Assembly (NCBI RefSeq): GCF_014648255.1
Contig: NZ_BMQT01000013.1
Coordinates: 62,001 to 126,000, forward strand
From: Nocardioides albus
GTDB lineage: Bacteria; Actinomycetota; Actinomycetes; Propionibacteriales; Nocardioidaceae
DNA length: 64,000 bases
Direction: 5' to 3'
Within the stretch, counting starts at the first letter, position 1, and the number at the start of each line of letters is the position of its first letter. The notes beneath the pieces are model-generated. The model was not told the origin of the DNA. It did no database searches and saw only the letters and a list, made by a program, of their open reading frames with translations. The position numbers and the translations under genes were made by a program. Shown in pieces: positions 15,608 to 24,969 of the stretch.

Positions 15608-17587
15608 CTACTGGCCGCGGATCTTGTAGTCGGCGACCAGGCCGTGGTGGTCGGACTCCAGCCGGAACGTGGCGTGGCGGGTGGGGGTGGCGGTCGAGCT
15701 CGACCCGAGGAGCCAGTCGATGGTGCCGCCGCCATCGTGGGTGGCCCAGCCCTGCGGGGGCGCGCCGAGGGTCTCGAAGGAGGAGGTCATCCCGGCCTTG
15801 GTCATCAACGGCTTCGGCCCCCATGGGTCTCCGTTGCCGCCGCTGCGCGGGTAGGGGGAGTTGAGGTCGCCGGCGATCAGCACCGGGCCGTACTTCTGCA
15901 GGCCCTGCGCCAACCCGGCCAGCTTGGCGAAGCCGCGCTGCGCCTCGTTCTTACGCGCCTGGGGGCTCTTCGCGGGCGAGGTCATCGTGTGGGTCGAGAT
16001 GACGGAGATGCGGCCGGAGCCGTCGCTGCTCGCCAGGACCACCCAGGTGGCGTACCGGTCGTCGTTCTTGGCCCCGGAGACCGGCTTGGTGAGCTGTACG
16101 ACGCCCTTGTCGACCGCGACCCAACGGTCGGTCCGCCACATGACCACCGGGCTGAGTGCCTGGCTGCGGTTGCCGTACTCGTCCGCCGAGGCGCGGTAGG
16201 AGCCGTAGCCTCGCACCGAGATGTCCGAGACCGAGCGCGACTGGGCCTCGTTCAGCGAGACGAAGTCGGGCCCGTGCCTCAACACCGTCGCCAGGTCCGA
16301 TCGGTATCTCGAGCGCGACATCGAGACCTTGATGTTGGCCTGTGCCAGGCGCACCTGAGGGCCGGAGACCGCCGCCGGGGAGGCACCTGGCTGCCCCGGC
16401 TGCCCCGCGCCGCGCTGACCGATGCCAGGAAGCCCTGCGACCTGCTTGCTCGCCTCGAGGGTCTTGCCGATGTTCTTCTTGAGCCACGCCGCCGGATCGA
16501 CCTGGTCCTGCAGGTAGCCGCCACCGTGCGGGTGCACCTCGAAGTGGAGGTGGCAGCCGGTCGAGTTGCCCTCGCTGCCGACCTGCCCGATGACCTGCCC
16601 GGCCTTCACCGCCTGACCTTCCTGCACGGAGAGCGACTGCATGTGGCCGTACCACGTGGTCAGGTTGCCCGGCGCCGTCTGCACCTTCACCAGCCAGCGC
16701 CCTGACCAGCCCCAGCCACCGCCGGACTCGAGCACGATCGTGCCGCCGTGGGCGGCCTGAACGGGTGTGCCGCACGGCGAGGAGTAGTCGTTGCCGGTGT
16801 GCATGTTGGCCCAGTTGGAGCCGGCGTTGCCGTAGTTGTCGTTGTCGAGCGCGAGACCGGCCTGGATGGGACGTACGACGGAGGTGCTGATCCCGGCCAT
16901 GCCGATCGTGCAGGCCACGTCGGTCGCGGTGGCCGTCAGGTCCGCCGCCGAGACCCCGTCGGCGAGCGCAGCGACGAGGGCGCGTGCCTCGTCCTCGTGC
17001 TGGGCGTACGCGAGCGGGAAGGCGGATCGCTGCACCGCCTGGGCGGCCGCGGTGACCTGCATCTTGCGCCAGCCGGCGATGTCCAGGAGACCGGTGTTGC
17101 CGGTGTGGGCGGCCACGCCGTAGAACGCCTGGGCGGACTTGACCGGGTTCATGATGTCGGCGACCGAGCCCCAGCCGGAGATCGGACGCTGCTGGAAGAG
17201 ACCCACCGAGTCGCGGTCGCCGTAGTTGATGTTGCGCAGAGTGCTCTCCTGCATCGCGGTCGCGAGTGCGATCACCCATCCGTAGGCGGGGACGCCGGAC
17301 TGCTTGCCGACCGCCACGATCGTACGAGCGTTCTGGATCTGCTCGTTGGTGAAGCCGGAGACGCTGCCCTCCGGCGTCTCACCGTCGACGCCGGTCCCGC
17401 CGCCGGTGGCGATCGCGTTGGTCCCGCCGACGCAGCCCGACTCGGCCTGGTCCTGATTGCTCTGCTCCGTGCTCGCCAAGCCCCCGATCAAGATCACCAA
17501 GGCACCCGTGACCACCAGGACCAGCGTGGCGGCGGCGGCCACGAGTCCCCAGATCAGGCGCGCTTTGGCGATCAGCATGGCAGGCAC
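15608..17587 (-). CDS. transglycosylase-like / M23 peptidase / DNase I-like nuclease fusion
   Basis: A 659-residue multidomain protein. A membrane anchor spans residues 11-36. A lysozyme-like domain covers about 78-205 (AMQESTLRNINYGDRDSVGLFQQRP, likely catalytic Glu114). A LytM/M23 zinc peptidase covers about 255-370 (HTGNDYSS and HLHFE metal motifs). A Pro/Gly linker leads to an endonuclease-exonuclease-phosphatase domain at 412-659. That domain keeps its catalytic set: QANIKV, VSLNEAQ, ISTHT, AGDLNS, TIDWLL and SDHHGLVAD. The first two domains fit a VirB1-like wall-opening subunit; the nuclease is unusual there. GTG has a GGGAGG site. Confidence 0.85.
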   Translation of the reverse strand: MPAMLIAKARLIWGLVAAAATLVLVVTGALVILIGGLASTEQSNQDQAESGCVGGTNAIATGGGTGVDGETPEGSVSGFTNEQIQNARTIVAVGKQSGVPAYGWVIALATAMQESTLRNINYGDRDSVGLFQQRPISGWGSVADIMNPVKSAQAFYGVAAHTGNTGLLDIAGWRKMQVTAAAQAVQRSAFPLAYAQHEDEARALVAALADGVSAADLTATATDVACTIGMAGISTSVVRPIQAGLALDNDNYGNAGSNWANMHTGNDYSSPCGTPVQAAHGGTIVLESGGGWGWSGRWLVKVQTAPGNLTTWYGHMQSLSVQEGQAVKAGQVIGQVGSEGNSTGCHLHFEVHPHGGGYLQDQVDPAAWLKKNIGKTLEASKQVAGLPGIGQRGAGQPGQPGASPAAVSGPQVRLAQANIKVSMSRSRYRSDLATVLRHGPDFVSLNEAQSRSVSDISVRGYGSYRASADEYGNRSQALSPVVMWRTDRWVAVDKGVVQLTKPVSGAKNDDRYATWVVLASSDGSGRISVISTHTMTSPAKSPQARKNEAQRGFAKLAGLAQGLQKYGPVLIAGDLNSPYPRSGGNGDPWGPKPLMTKAGMTSSFETLGAPPQGWATHDGGGTIDWLLGSSSTATPTRHATFRLESDHHGLVADYKIRGQ

Positions 17588-17590
17588 GGT

Positions 17591-18130
17591 CTAGCCTCCC
17601 GGGAGGATGTTGGCGACGTACCAGACGTTGTTGATCAGTGTCAGGTAGACGATGACCTTCGGGCCGTCGGTGGTGACCTCGACACGTGCCTCGGAGTCGG
17701 TCTGCTCCAGCACCTTCGGAGCACCGACGACCTTCGTGGCGGGCACCGTGGCGGGGTCGGTCGGGCCCAGCGCCTGGGCCAACGACTCGTCAGGGTTGGC
17801 AGCGTTGATGCCCGCCCACCACTGTTCGCTGGTCAGGTCGGGGCGCGCCCACGCCGTGACGAACTTGGTCGCGGCGGCGCCCGGGTCCGGGACGGGAGCC
17901 GGGGACGCACCGGCGGAGCCGCTCGCTCCCGCCGAGGCCGAGGCCGAGGCTCCGCGTTCCGGCTGCGCGGCCGGCTCCGCGTCGGGTGCGTCGCTCCACT
18001 GGGCGATGACCCAGATGACGAAGACGATGCCGACAACCACCGAGAAGAACCGGAACGGCGACCTCATGGGCCACCTGAGCAGCGGCGCGATGACCTCCCA
18101 CAGCACACCGCGCGTCGTTGTCGACCGCAC
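17591..18130 (-). CDS. VirB8-like / conjugal transfer membrane protein
   Basis: A 179-residue single-pass protein. It has a cytoplasmic N-terminus, a membrane segment at about 28-45 (FFSVVVGIVFVIWVIAQW), a low-complexity Ala/Ser/Gly linker, then an NTF2-like extracytoplasmic domain (AATKFVTAWARPDLTSEQWW ... VIVYLTLINNVWYVANI). This topology matches VirB8/TcpC-type scaffold proteins of type IV secretion (inference from fold-like pattern). The GTG start follows GGAGG and overlaps the previous stop by one base. Confidence 0.65.
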   Translation of the reverse strand: MRSTTTRGVLWEVIAPLLRWPMRSPFRFFSVVVGIVFVIWVIAQWSDAPDAEPAAQPERGASASASAGASGSAGASPAPVPDPGAAATKFVTAWARPDLTSEQWWAGINAANPDESLAQALGPTDPATVPATKVVGAPKVLEQTDSEARVEVTTDGPKVIVYLTLINNVWYVANILPGG

Positions 18131-20244
18131 TACCGGGCTCCTCCTTCAGTTGGCCGCCAGCTCGAGCTGTTGTCGACGGGCACCGAGCGGTTCCCGTTCG
18201 GCGAGTAGATGACGAAGACCGGGTTGCCGTCCGAGTCGTAGTCGACGTTGGCCTCCGCCACAGGAGACTGTCGCGGCGGCTCCGGTTCGCGGTCGGCGTA
18301 GGCGCCGGCGGTGTAGTCGACAGGGCTCGGTGCCGCGGGGCGGTCCTGGGTGTAGACCTGCCCGGCGCGGCCGGAAGGCCCCTCGTCCCGGGAGGCCGGC
18401 TCGTCCCGCTCGGCGGAGCGCGAGTCCATCCATTGGGTGGCGACCTGCTCACCGTCCTTGTCGCCCGACGACGCCCCCAGGGCGTACGCAACCGGGACGC
18501 TCGCCGCGGCGCCCAACGCTCCGGCCCTCGCCTCCTGCGTCTGTCCGGGGACCTGCTCGGCGACCATCGACGGTCGGCCCCCGGTCAGCTCCTGGCCGGG
18601 CATGTAGACCCCACCGGGGCTCGAGACGGATCCGGTCCCGCCCGCGGCCGGCTGCAGGTCGGAGGTCGCGTCGCGGACCCCTGCCTCGGTGCCCGTCCGG
18701 GCACCGGCGTACGAGGACAGCATCGATGTCAGCCGGCCCATGCCCGGGATCGGGATCCCGTACGCAGCGGGGCGGGTCAGTCGCCAGGCCAGCACGGTCA
18801 GCACGGCGATCAGCCCCAGCTTGAGCACGAACCACATGTCGGTGGTCAGGATCGCCGAGTCGAACCGCAGCAGCAGCAACGCGACCAGGAAGTAGATCGG
18901 CCCCATCACCAACGGACCCACCACCCGTTTCAGCATCGCCACCGCCGCGTCACGGGTGTGGTCGAGCATGAACAGCACCCCGGCAGCCGGCGCGAACGGC
19001 ACGATCAACCGGATCAGCGCGAACGAGAGCAGGATCGCCAGCCCCGCGACCAGCAGGAACCCGCACACCACCACGACCACGAAGAGATTCACCAAGGCCG
19101 TGGTCGCCCGCTGGGACCAGTGCTCGCCCTTGAAGTACTCATACGCCACCGGGTCGGACTTCTTGACGGCCTCGGCGTGCTCCTTGAAGGCATCCTGCTT
19201 GGCCTCCAGGACCTTCTTGCCGTCGCCGTTGGGGTCCTTGCGGTAGGCGTCGTACTCCTGCCAGGAGAAGTGCGTCGACCGGAACACTCGCGGCCCGTAA
19301 CGCTTCGCCGTGGCCGAGTCCGGGTCGCCGAACGCACCCGCCAGCCAGGTGCGGTACTGCGTCGAGCGGACCACGTCATCCATCTGGCTGTCGACAGCCT
19401 CGACGGCGTCGGTCTCACCGAACTTGTCGTCGTTGACCCCCGGCACCGTCCGGCCGTCGTTGAACCCGGTCGCGATCATCCCGGTCGCCGACCGCACCCC
19501 GTCGTCGACCAGCTCGGTCGACTCCACCGGATACTGGATCAGCCACGAGGTCACCACCAGCACACCCAGCGCCCAGCCCGCCGCGGTCACCGCCCTCGAG
19601 AACCGGCCATCACGCGCACGGATCATCACCGTCGCCGCCACCAGCAGCAGCACGACGCTCACCCACGGTGCCCACACCCCGTCGGTGACCGCCTTGGACG
19701 CGGCCACGATCGGCCCGTCGAGGGTCTTGAGGAAGGAGTTCTCCCCGATCACCGCGTTCAACAGTGCGTGGGACCAGTTCGGCAGGATCCCGGAGATCTC
19801 GAGCAGGATATTGCCCAGCGAGGTGCCCGCCCCGGCGATGAACTGGCCGGTGCACCCGTTGTCGTAGGTCCACCACTGCGGACTCGTGCCGTAGGCCGAC
19901 TCCAGCGAGACCTCGTCCTTGTTGCGGAACGGATCCAGCTCGTCGTTGACCTTCTCCGGGTCGTTCAGCTCTGTGCCGACCTTCGAAGCCGCCCCCAACG
20001 CCGTCATCCGCACGATGAAGCTGCCGTCCCCGTACGGCGAGGCCGGCATCGGCGCATCCAGGTTGTTGCACGCATCGCTCACACCCGAGAGCCCACCCGT
20101 CGGGTCGAACGGGATCGGGATGTCGATCCCCTTCGGCCCCGCTGCCGCCGGTCCGGCGACGGACAGAAGAGCGACCACGAGTACGACGAAAGCAGCCGCC
20201 CTGCGGCGCAGGGCTGTCCTGTGGCGAGCGGAGCGCGGAGGCAT
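18130..20244 (-). CDS. TrbL/VirB6-like polytopic membrane protein
   Basis: A 704-residue protein. A signal-like N-terminus (AAAFVVLVVALLSVAGPAAA) precedes an external region of about 100 residues, and then several membrane helices (WVSVVLLLVAATVMI, GWALGVLVVTSWLIQY, LVNLFVVVVVCGFLLVAG, FALIRLIVPFAPAAGVLF, VLKLGLIAVLTVLAWRL). A long Pro/Ala/Gly-rich tail follows. The arrangement fits the inner-membrane channel subunit of type IV systems. The ATG shares a base with the VirB4-like stop; the longer open frame upstream is a shadow. Confidence 0.75.
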   Translation of the reverse strand: MPPRSARHRTALRRRAAAFVVLVVALLSVAGPAAAGPKGIDIPIPFDPTGGLSGVSDACNNLDAPMPASPYGDGSFIVRMTALGAASKVGTELNDPEKVNDELDPFRNKDEVSLESAYGTSPQWWTYDNGCTGQFIAGAGTSLGNILLEISGILPNWSHALLNAVIGENSFLKTLDGPIVAASKAVTDGVWAPWVSVVLLLVAATVMIRARDGRFSRAVTAAGWALGVLVVTSWLIQYPVESTELVDDGVRSATGMIATGFNDGRTVPGVNDDKFGETDAVEAVDSQMDDVVRSTQYRTWLAGAFGDPDSATAKRYGPRVFRSTHFSWQEYDAYRKDPNGDGKKVLEAKQDAFKEHAEAVKKSDPVAYEYFKGEHWSQRATTALVNLFVVVVVCGFLLVAGLAILLSFALIRLIVPFAPAAGVLFMLDHTRDAAVAMLKRVVGPLVMGPIYFLVALLLLRFDSAILTTDMWFVLKLGLIAVLTVLAWRLTRPAAYGIPIPGMGRLTSMLSSYAGARTGTEAGVRDATSDLQPAAGGTGSVSSPGGVYMPGQELTGGRPSMVAEQVPGQTQEARAGALGAAASVPVAYALGASSGDKDGEQVATQWMDSRSAERDEPASRDEGPSGRAGQVYTQDRPAAPSPVDYTAGAYADREPEPPRQSPVAEANVDYDSDGNPVFVIYSPNGNRSVPVDNSSSWRPTEGGAR

Positions 20245-22952
20245 CAGCCCATCCCGTCCCCGGAAAGATCGGACGCACCGCCGCCGATGGCCCGGCTGAC
20301 GCGTCGCGTGGGGTCGGCGGTGGTGTTGAGCGCCTCCTGCAGACCCGGGTGGTGGTTGAGCGTGACCTTGATGATCTCCATGCCGCCGTGACCGGTGTCG
20401 CCACCGAGACCGTCGCGGTAGATGAACTCCCGGTAGCCCAGCTGCTCGTCGCCGCGCCGGGTGCGCGGCGAGAGCCGCGCCAGGATCGACTCGTAACCCA
20501 GACCCTCGGGCTTGCCGAGGAGCTTGAGCGCGTCTCGCTGGGCGCTCTCGTCCTGCGTACGTCCCACGAAGGCCGCCCCGACGAAGTTGTTGATGTCGGA
20601 GCCCAGGATCGCGGAGGCGTTCTGGGTGGAGACCAGCGCGGCACAGTTGTTCTTGCGGGAGTCGCTGGAGAGCTTGTGCACGAGGGCACGACCCGTGCCT
20701 CCCGAACCCTGGGTGACCTCGTGGGCCTCGTCGAGGGCGAACAGCTTCCGCTCGTTGGGATCGCTGCGGTAGATCAGGTGGAGCGCGGACCAGGCCGCGA
20801 GGGTCATGATCGGGCGCGCCATCTGCTCCTCCGCGCTCCACTCCTCGCGCGAGACGTGCTCGGGCGGGGTGTTGAGGCCCTTGAGGTTGTAGAAGGTGAA
20901 CGGCGTGCCCTTCAGCTCCTCGTCGGACTGGAGGAAGTCGTTGCCGAAGAAGAGCCGGCCGAGCTCGCGCTCACGAGCGGCGGCGAGCTCGCGGCCGATC
21001 TCGTGGTCACCGCCGTCGCCCTCGAAGAGCATCTTCACGATCGTCGAGGTGTCGGCGCCACGGTCGGCCTGCGCCTCCATGACGCGGGCGCGGATGCGCT
21101 TGAGCACCTCCTCGTTGTTGGCCAGTCCGACCGGGAGGCAGGAGCGGAGCACGGAGACCGTCAGGTCGCGGCGCTGCTGCACGGCGGCCGACCGCTCCCG
21201 GTGGAGCCGCTCGGCGAACTCGTGGTCCGACATCGCCTCGGCCCGGATCAGCTCGGGGTTGGGGTCGGGAACGACGGCGTACGGGGACAGGCTTCCCGGG
21301 CGACCGCCGAGGACGTCCACGCTGCGGGCGCGGGCGGGCACCTGCTGGCCGTTGAACACGCCGCCGCCGATCTCGGGCAACGTCATCAACCGCTGCAGTC
21401 GACCCGCTGGGTCCATCGCGACCCCGTGGATGCCGGACAGGATCGACATGTAGATGACGACACCCATCAGGGTCGACTTGCCCGAACCGGGCGTGCCGAT
21501 GAGCGGGATCAGGCCCGCCTGCTCCATGACCTCGGTCAGGTACCACGGGTCCATCAGCACGGCCCGCGACGCCATCGCGGAGGTCTCGCCGAGATAGAAG
21601 CCACGCTTGTCACCGACCTCTGCGGTGACCGCCGGGAGCCCGGCGGCGACCTTGAGGACCGGGAACTTCCGGGCGTGGGCGGTCGACGCGAGCGGCTCGC
21701 CCGGGACGAACTCGCGGGCCAGGTGATACTGCCCCAACTGGCGAGTGATCTTGATCTGCGGCCGGTAGAGGTCGACGACCTTCTGCGCCTTGTCGAGCGC
21801 CTCGGCCTCGGTGCGGCCGGTGACGGCGATCCGGTACCAGCCCCTGGTCCGCGTGGACAGGCCGGTGAACTCCGAGCGCATCTCGTCCTCGACGTCGGCG
21901 GCGCGGCCCGCCTGGCGGGTGAGCTGCTTGGGAGGCCGCTTGCCGTGGTCGTCGGACCAGTGGCTGACCTGGCCGTCGATGCGGCGGGTCAGCGACGCCA
22001 TCTCGCGGGAGACGTCCTCCGGCGAGCGCGGCTCGACCCGGAAGGACCACTCCACCGGGAAGCCGAGCGCATCGGTCTTCGCCATCCATGGCGCATGGGT
22101 CTCCGGCACCTCGATGTCGCCGATCCGGGAGACGGTCAGCACGCACACGTGGCTGGTCTCCTGGCGGCCGCCGATGCTGCTGGTCACCTGCACGGTCGGC
22201 GCCAACGGCTCCGCCGACCACGCCACCGACTCGAACCACTCGGCCATGTCGTCGGTGTCGAGGAAGTTCTGCTGGGCCTCGCCCGGCTCGGGCACAGGGA
22301 TCTTGGCGCCCAGCGAGAGCGACCGGGCGATCATCCACTCCATGTCGTGACCGACCGCCGGACGCGCCGAGAAGCCCGGACGCGACATCACCCGGTTGAC
22401 CGTGTCGAGGCGCTCGCTGATCGCGGCCATCTCACGTTCGGCCGCCCCGGCGGAGAACTTCGCCAGCGTACGCACCGTCGCGTCGCGCCGGCCGAGGTCG
22501 ACGCCGTAGTAGACGAGCTTGTCGGCCTGGCTGTGGGCCGCCATGTGGGCCTGGTTGCGCGCCATCATCTCCTCGAACCCGGGCTGCGGGTCGGGAGCGT
22601 TCGCGAACGCGGCGTGCGCCCAGTGGCGTACGGGATAGGGGCGGGTGGTGACCCGGCCGTGGACGGTGTTGCCGACCAGGTCTGCCAGCTGGCTGGCCTG
22701 GTCGGTGATCAGCGCCTCGAGGTCGGCGTGAGCACGGAACGACCAAGTCTGTGGCTCGGCGAGATACCAGGCGATGATGCGGTCGCCGGTGAAGGTGAGG
22801 TGACCACGCACCTCCTCCAGCGCCCACTTGTCGCCTCTCGGCTCACGGACTCCCTTCGAGTCGTCGCCGCCCCGGCCGAAGACGCTCTTGCGTCCCGACT
22901 TGGGCTTCTCGAAGCCAGGCCCGTAGGCCCGCTCCGTTCGCGGCCGCCTCAT
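20244..22952 (-). CDS. VirB4/TraC-like ATPase (SCO6880-type)
   Basis: A 902-residue cytoplasmic ATPase. Residues about 1-460 form the N-terminal VirB4/SCO6880-like region. The motor domain has Walker A GTPGSGKST near residue 488, Walker B KLFALDEAHEV near 740, and a downstream SDSRKNNCAALVSTQNAS sensor-like segment. Such ATPases energise pilus assembly or substrate transfer in type IV secretion. It overlaps the VirB3-like gene by an ATGA and is the most confidently assigned member of the cluster. Confidence 0.85.
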   Translation of the reverse strand: MRRPRTERAYGPGFEKPKSGRKSVFGRGGDDSKGVREPRGDKWALEEVRGHLTFTGDRIIAWYLAEPQTWSFRAHADLEALITDQASQLADLVGNTVHGRVTTRPYPVRHWAHAAFANAPDPQPGFEEMMARNQAHMAAHSQADKLVYYGVDLGRRDATVRTLAKFSAGAAEREMAAISERLDTVNRVMSRPGFSARPAVGHDMEWMIARSLSLGAKIPVPEPGEAQQNFLDTDDMAEWFESVAWSAEPLAPTVQVTSSIGGRQETSHVCVLTVSRIGDIEVPETHAPWMAKTDALGFPVEWSFRVEPRSPEDVSREMASLTRRIDGQVSHWSDDHGKRPPKQLTRQAGRAADVEDEMRSEFTGLSTRTRGWYRIAVTGRTEAEALDKAQKVVDLYRPQIKITRQLGQYHLAREFVPGEPLASTAHARKFPVLKVAAGLPAVTAEVGDKRGFYLGETSAMASRAVLMDPWYLTEVMEQAGLIPLIGTPGSGKSTLMGVVIYMSILSGIHGVAMDPAGRLQRLMTLPEIGGGVFNGQQVPARARSVDVLGGRPGSLSPYAVVPDPNPELIRAEAMSDHEFAERLHRERSAAVQQRRDLTVSVLRSCLPVGLANNEEVLKRIRARVMEAQADRGADTSTIVKMLFEGDGGDHEIGRELAAARERELGRLFFGNDFLQSDEELKGTPFTFYNLKGLNTPPEHVSREEWSAEEQMARPIMTLAAWSALHLIYRSDPNERKLFALDEAHEVTQGSGGTGRALVHKLSSDSRKNNCAALVSTQNASAILGSDINNFVGAAFVGRTQDESAQRDALKLLGKPEGLGYESILARLSPRTRRGDEQLGYREFIYRDGLGGDTGHGGMEIIKVTLNHHPGLQEALNTTADPTRRVSRAIGGGASDLSGDGMG

Positions 22953-24196
22953 GCGGTTCCTCCGTCATCGGGTGCGTCGCCGTCGAGGCGCTTGCGGTAG
23001 TCGTCCATGCTCTGCCGGCGCCCATCTGGCGACGCCTGCGCGTCCTGATCTTCTCTCGGGCGGGTGCGACCCGAGGGTTCATCGTCGAACTCGTCGAACC
23101 CCGGCTCCGGCGCGATCACCACGGCAGGTCTGACGGCATGAGACAGCGGCAGTCTGGCTGCCTTCTGGGCCGGTTCCTCGTGGGACCTCGGCGCCGGAGA
23201 CGGCGCCGGAGCCTGCGCCGGAGCCTGCGCCGGACTCGGAGGCGGGGCGGAATGCGGAGCAGATCGAGGGGCCGGCGGGGCCGGCTGCGGGACCGGCGGG
23301 GCCGGCTGCGGCGTGACCGGCGGAGTGACGGGTGGGGCCGGTGGAGCAGTGGGGGTAGCGGATTCCGTGGCAGGCGCCTGGGGCGTACGAGGAGCTGTCG
23401 GCCTGGTCGGCGCAGCGGCTTCTGCCTGCTCCGCAACCGCGGCCGGCTGCCCTCGGCGCGCGCTTCGCGCCTTCTCTCCGGTCGTCTCCTGCCGGGCCTG
23501 CCACGGTGCTCCGCCCTTCCACGGTACGTCGCGGGGCTCGCGCGGCGACGTGGTCGGCCTGCTCGACCAGCCACCCTTCGCCGGACGTCCGCCGCCGGCC
23601 TGCTGCCGCGTCGCCGGCTGGACCTCGGGCTGGACCGTGAGCTTGGCCGGGAGCGGCTCCTCGACGACCTTCGCCTCGATCACCGGTCGCACCGGCGCTG
23701 CCTTGCCGCGTACCGGCCGCGACGCGGTGCTTTGCTTCGAGGCGACGACCGTCGCCTGCAGCAGGCTCGGTGAGGCGGCGGTGCCGGGTTGCTGCGCGAA
23801 ACGGCGACCCGGTCGGCGCATTGCTTTGGCCCAACCGCCCCGCGGGCTGGTCGCGTGCCGGAAGGCGACCGCTGCACCACCTGCGTACTGGGCGCCGGTC
23901 TCCACACGCGGCGTCGTCAGCTCGTGCCAGAAGGTCATCAGCCAGGCACCGGCAGAACTCTCGGCGCTGATGTAGTCGGAGGCCTTCATCGAGAGGTAGG
24001 AGGCGCCGAGCAGCCACAGACCCATGCTGAGCAGCGTCACCGGCATGCCGAGCTTGCGCAGCAGCACAAGCGTCACTGGTGCGATCACCAGGAAGAGGAA
24101 GATGGTTCGATAACGCATCTCCCCGATGTAGCGACGAGGAGGACCGAGATAGGTCTGGTCGACCTCGTACAGCTCGTCGTCGTCAGGCAGCCTCAT
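22949..24196 (-). CDS. VirB3/PrgI-like membrane protein with long Pro-rich tail
   Basis: A 415-residue protein. The first ~95 residues resemble VirB3/PrgI: a short acidic start, YRTIFLFLVIAPVTLVLL and LLSMGLWLLGASYLS as two membrane segments. Residues about 130-400 are low-complexity Pro/Ala/Lys/Arg, including a PAPPVPQPAPPAP-type tract, presumably cytoplasmic and disordered. VirB3 proteins normally partner VirB4, which is the next gene. The ATG follows GGGAGGG. The tail is far longer than in typical VirB3 proteins. Confidence 0.65.
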   Translation of the reverse strand: MRLPDDDELYEVDQTYLGPPRRYIGEMRYRTIFLFLVIAPVTLVLLRKLGMPVTLLSMGLWLLGASYLSMKASDYISAESSAGAWLMTFWHELTTPRVETGAQYAGGAAVAFRHATSPRGGWAKAMRRPGRRFAQQPGTAASPSLLQATVVASKQSTASRPVRGKAAPVRPVIEAKVVEEPLPAKLTVQPEVQPATRQQAGGGRPAKGGWSSRPTTSPREPRDVPWKGGAPWQARQETTGEKARSARRGQPAAVAEQAEAAAPTRPTAPRTPQAPATESATPTAPPAPPVTPPVTPQPAPPVPQPAPPAPRSAPHSAPPPSPAQAPAQAPAPSPAPRSHEEPAQKAARLPLSHAVRPAVVIAPEPGFDEFDDEPSGRTRPREDQDAQASPDGRRQSMDDYRKRLDGDAPDDGGTA

Positions 24197-24235
24197 CCCC
24201 GAGATCCCTCCCTGGGTTAGCTAACGGGACCGGGT

Positions 24236-24502
24236 TCACCCCTTGAAGAGACCAGCCATCCACTGACCAAGGTCCGTGGCGTTGTTGCCCACGGCCAGGC
24301 CGAGGACGCCGAGACCGATGATGAGGCCGCCGACGATCGTGACGGCCTTGGAGATGTTGCCGCTGCGGGCAGCCCACAGGACAGTGACGCCCAGGATCAG
24401 CACGACCAGGGTGATGATGTTGTCGGTGATCCACTCGGCCAGGCCGCCGGTGCCGTACTCGGCGGCCTGCGTCGTACTTTGAATCAGCTGGTGCGGTGCC
24501 AT
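24236..24502 (-). CDS. small two-helix membrane protein, VirB2/TrbC pilin-like
   Basis: An 88-residue protein with two hydrophobic helices (IITLVVLILGVTVLWAA, about 30-46, and AVTIVGGLIIGLGVLGLAVG, about 54-73) joined by a short basic loop (RSGNISK). VirB2-type pilins have this hairpin topology, and position at the head of a VirB3-VirB4-VirB6 operon supports the call. A phage-holin-like function is an alternative. ATG at 24502 has a GGGAG site. Confidence 0.6.
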   Translation of the reverse strand: MAPHQLIQSTTQAAEYGTGGLAEWITDNIITLVVLILGVTVLWAARSGNISKAVTIVGGLIIGLGVLGLAVGNNATDLGQWMAGLFKG

Positions 24503-24969
24503 TGCTCTGCTCCCTTTCCCGAGGTGAGGTGTGGTTGCCGGACACGTCCGGAAGTATTCGGTTGTCCCGTCCGGCGCAGCCCCATGCGGCACCGGTGGGT
24601 GGAGGCGCCCTTGCCCCTCCTGTGCACTGACGCGAACTCCCGGGCATCGGCATTCTGGACAAACGCCACCGCCATGTGAGACGAGCGTAGTCCTCAGACC
24701 GCCACTGCGCACCTCGTTCCACCTGACGACACGGCCTCATGGCGCACATACGGGACCTGTGGCACGGTGCTCGGCCCGGTTCATGCCACCCACCGGACCG
24801 ATGGGCGCCACGTCGTCCCGCCTGATGGTCTCCTTGACCGTATCCTTGCGAGGGGATGCCAACTTCGGGGAACCTATATCCCGGTGCATCCTCGCGAAGT
24901 TCGCGCGCTTGCGTCCGGGTTCGCGAATTTACATACATTCAATCGGATTTCTCGGGAGGACGAGCTCAC
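24503..24969. other. divergent intergenic region, no gene seen
   Basis: 467 bases between the pilin-like gene and the small membrane-protein gene. The right part is AT-richer and holds the palindrome CGCGAA-g-TTCGCG (24893-24905), followed by a TTACATACATTC stretch that could be the promoter of the rightward gene. No coding potential was recognised in the remainder. Confidence 0.5.

Noticed and set aside
15608..24502. Complete conjugative element
   Set aside because: No relaxase, coupling ATPase, integrase, attachment-site duplication or replication gene was seen in or beside the cluster.
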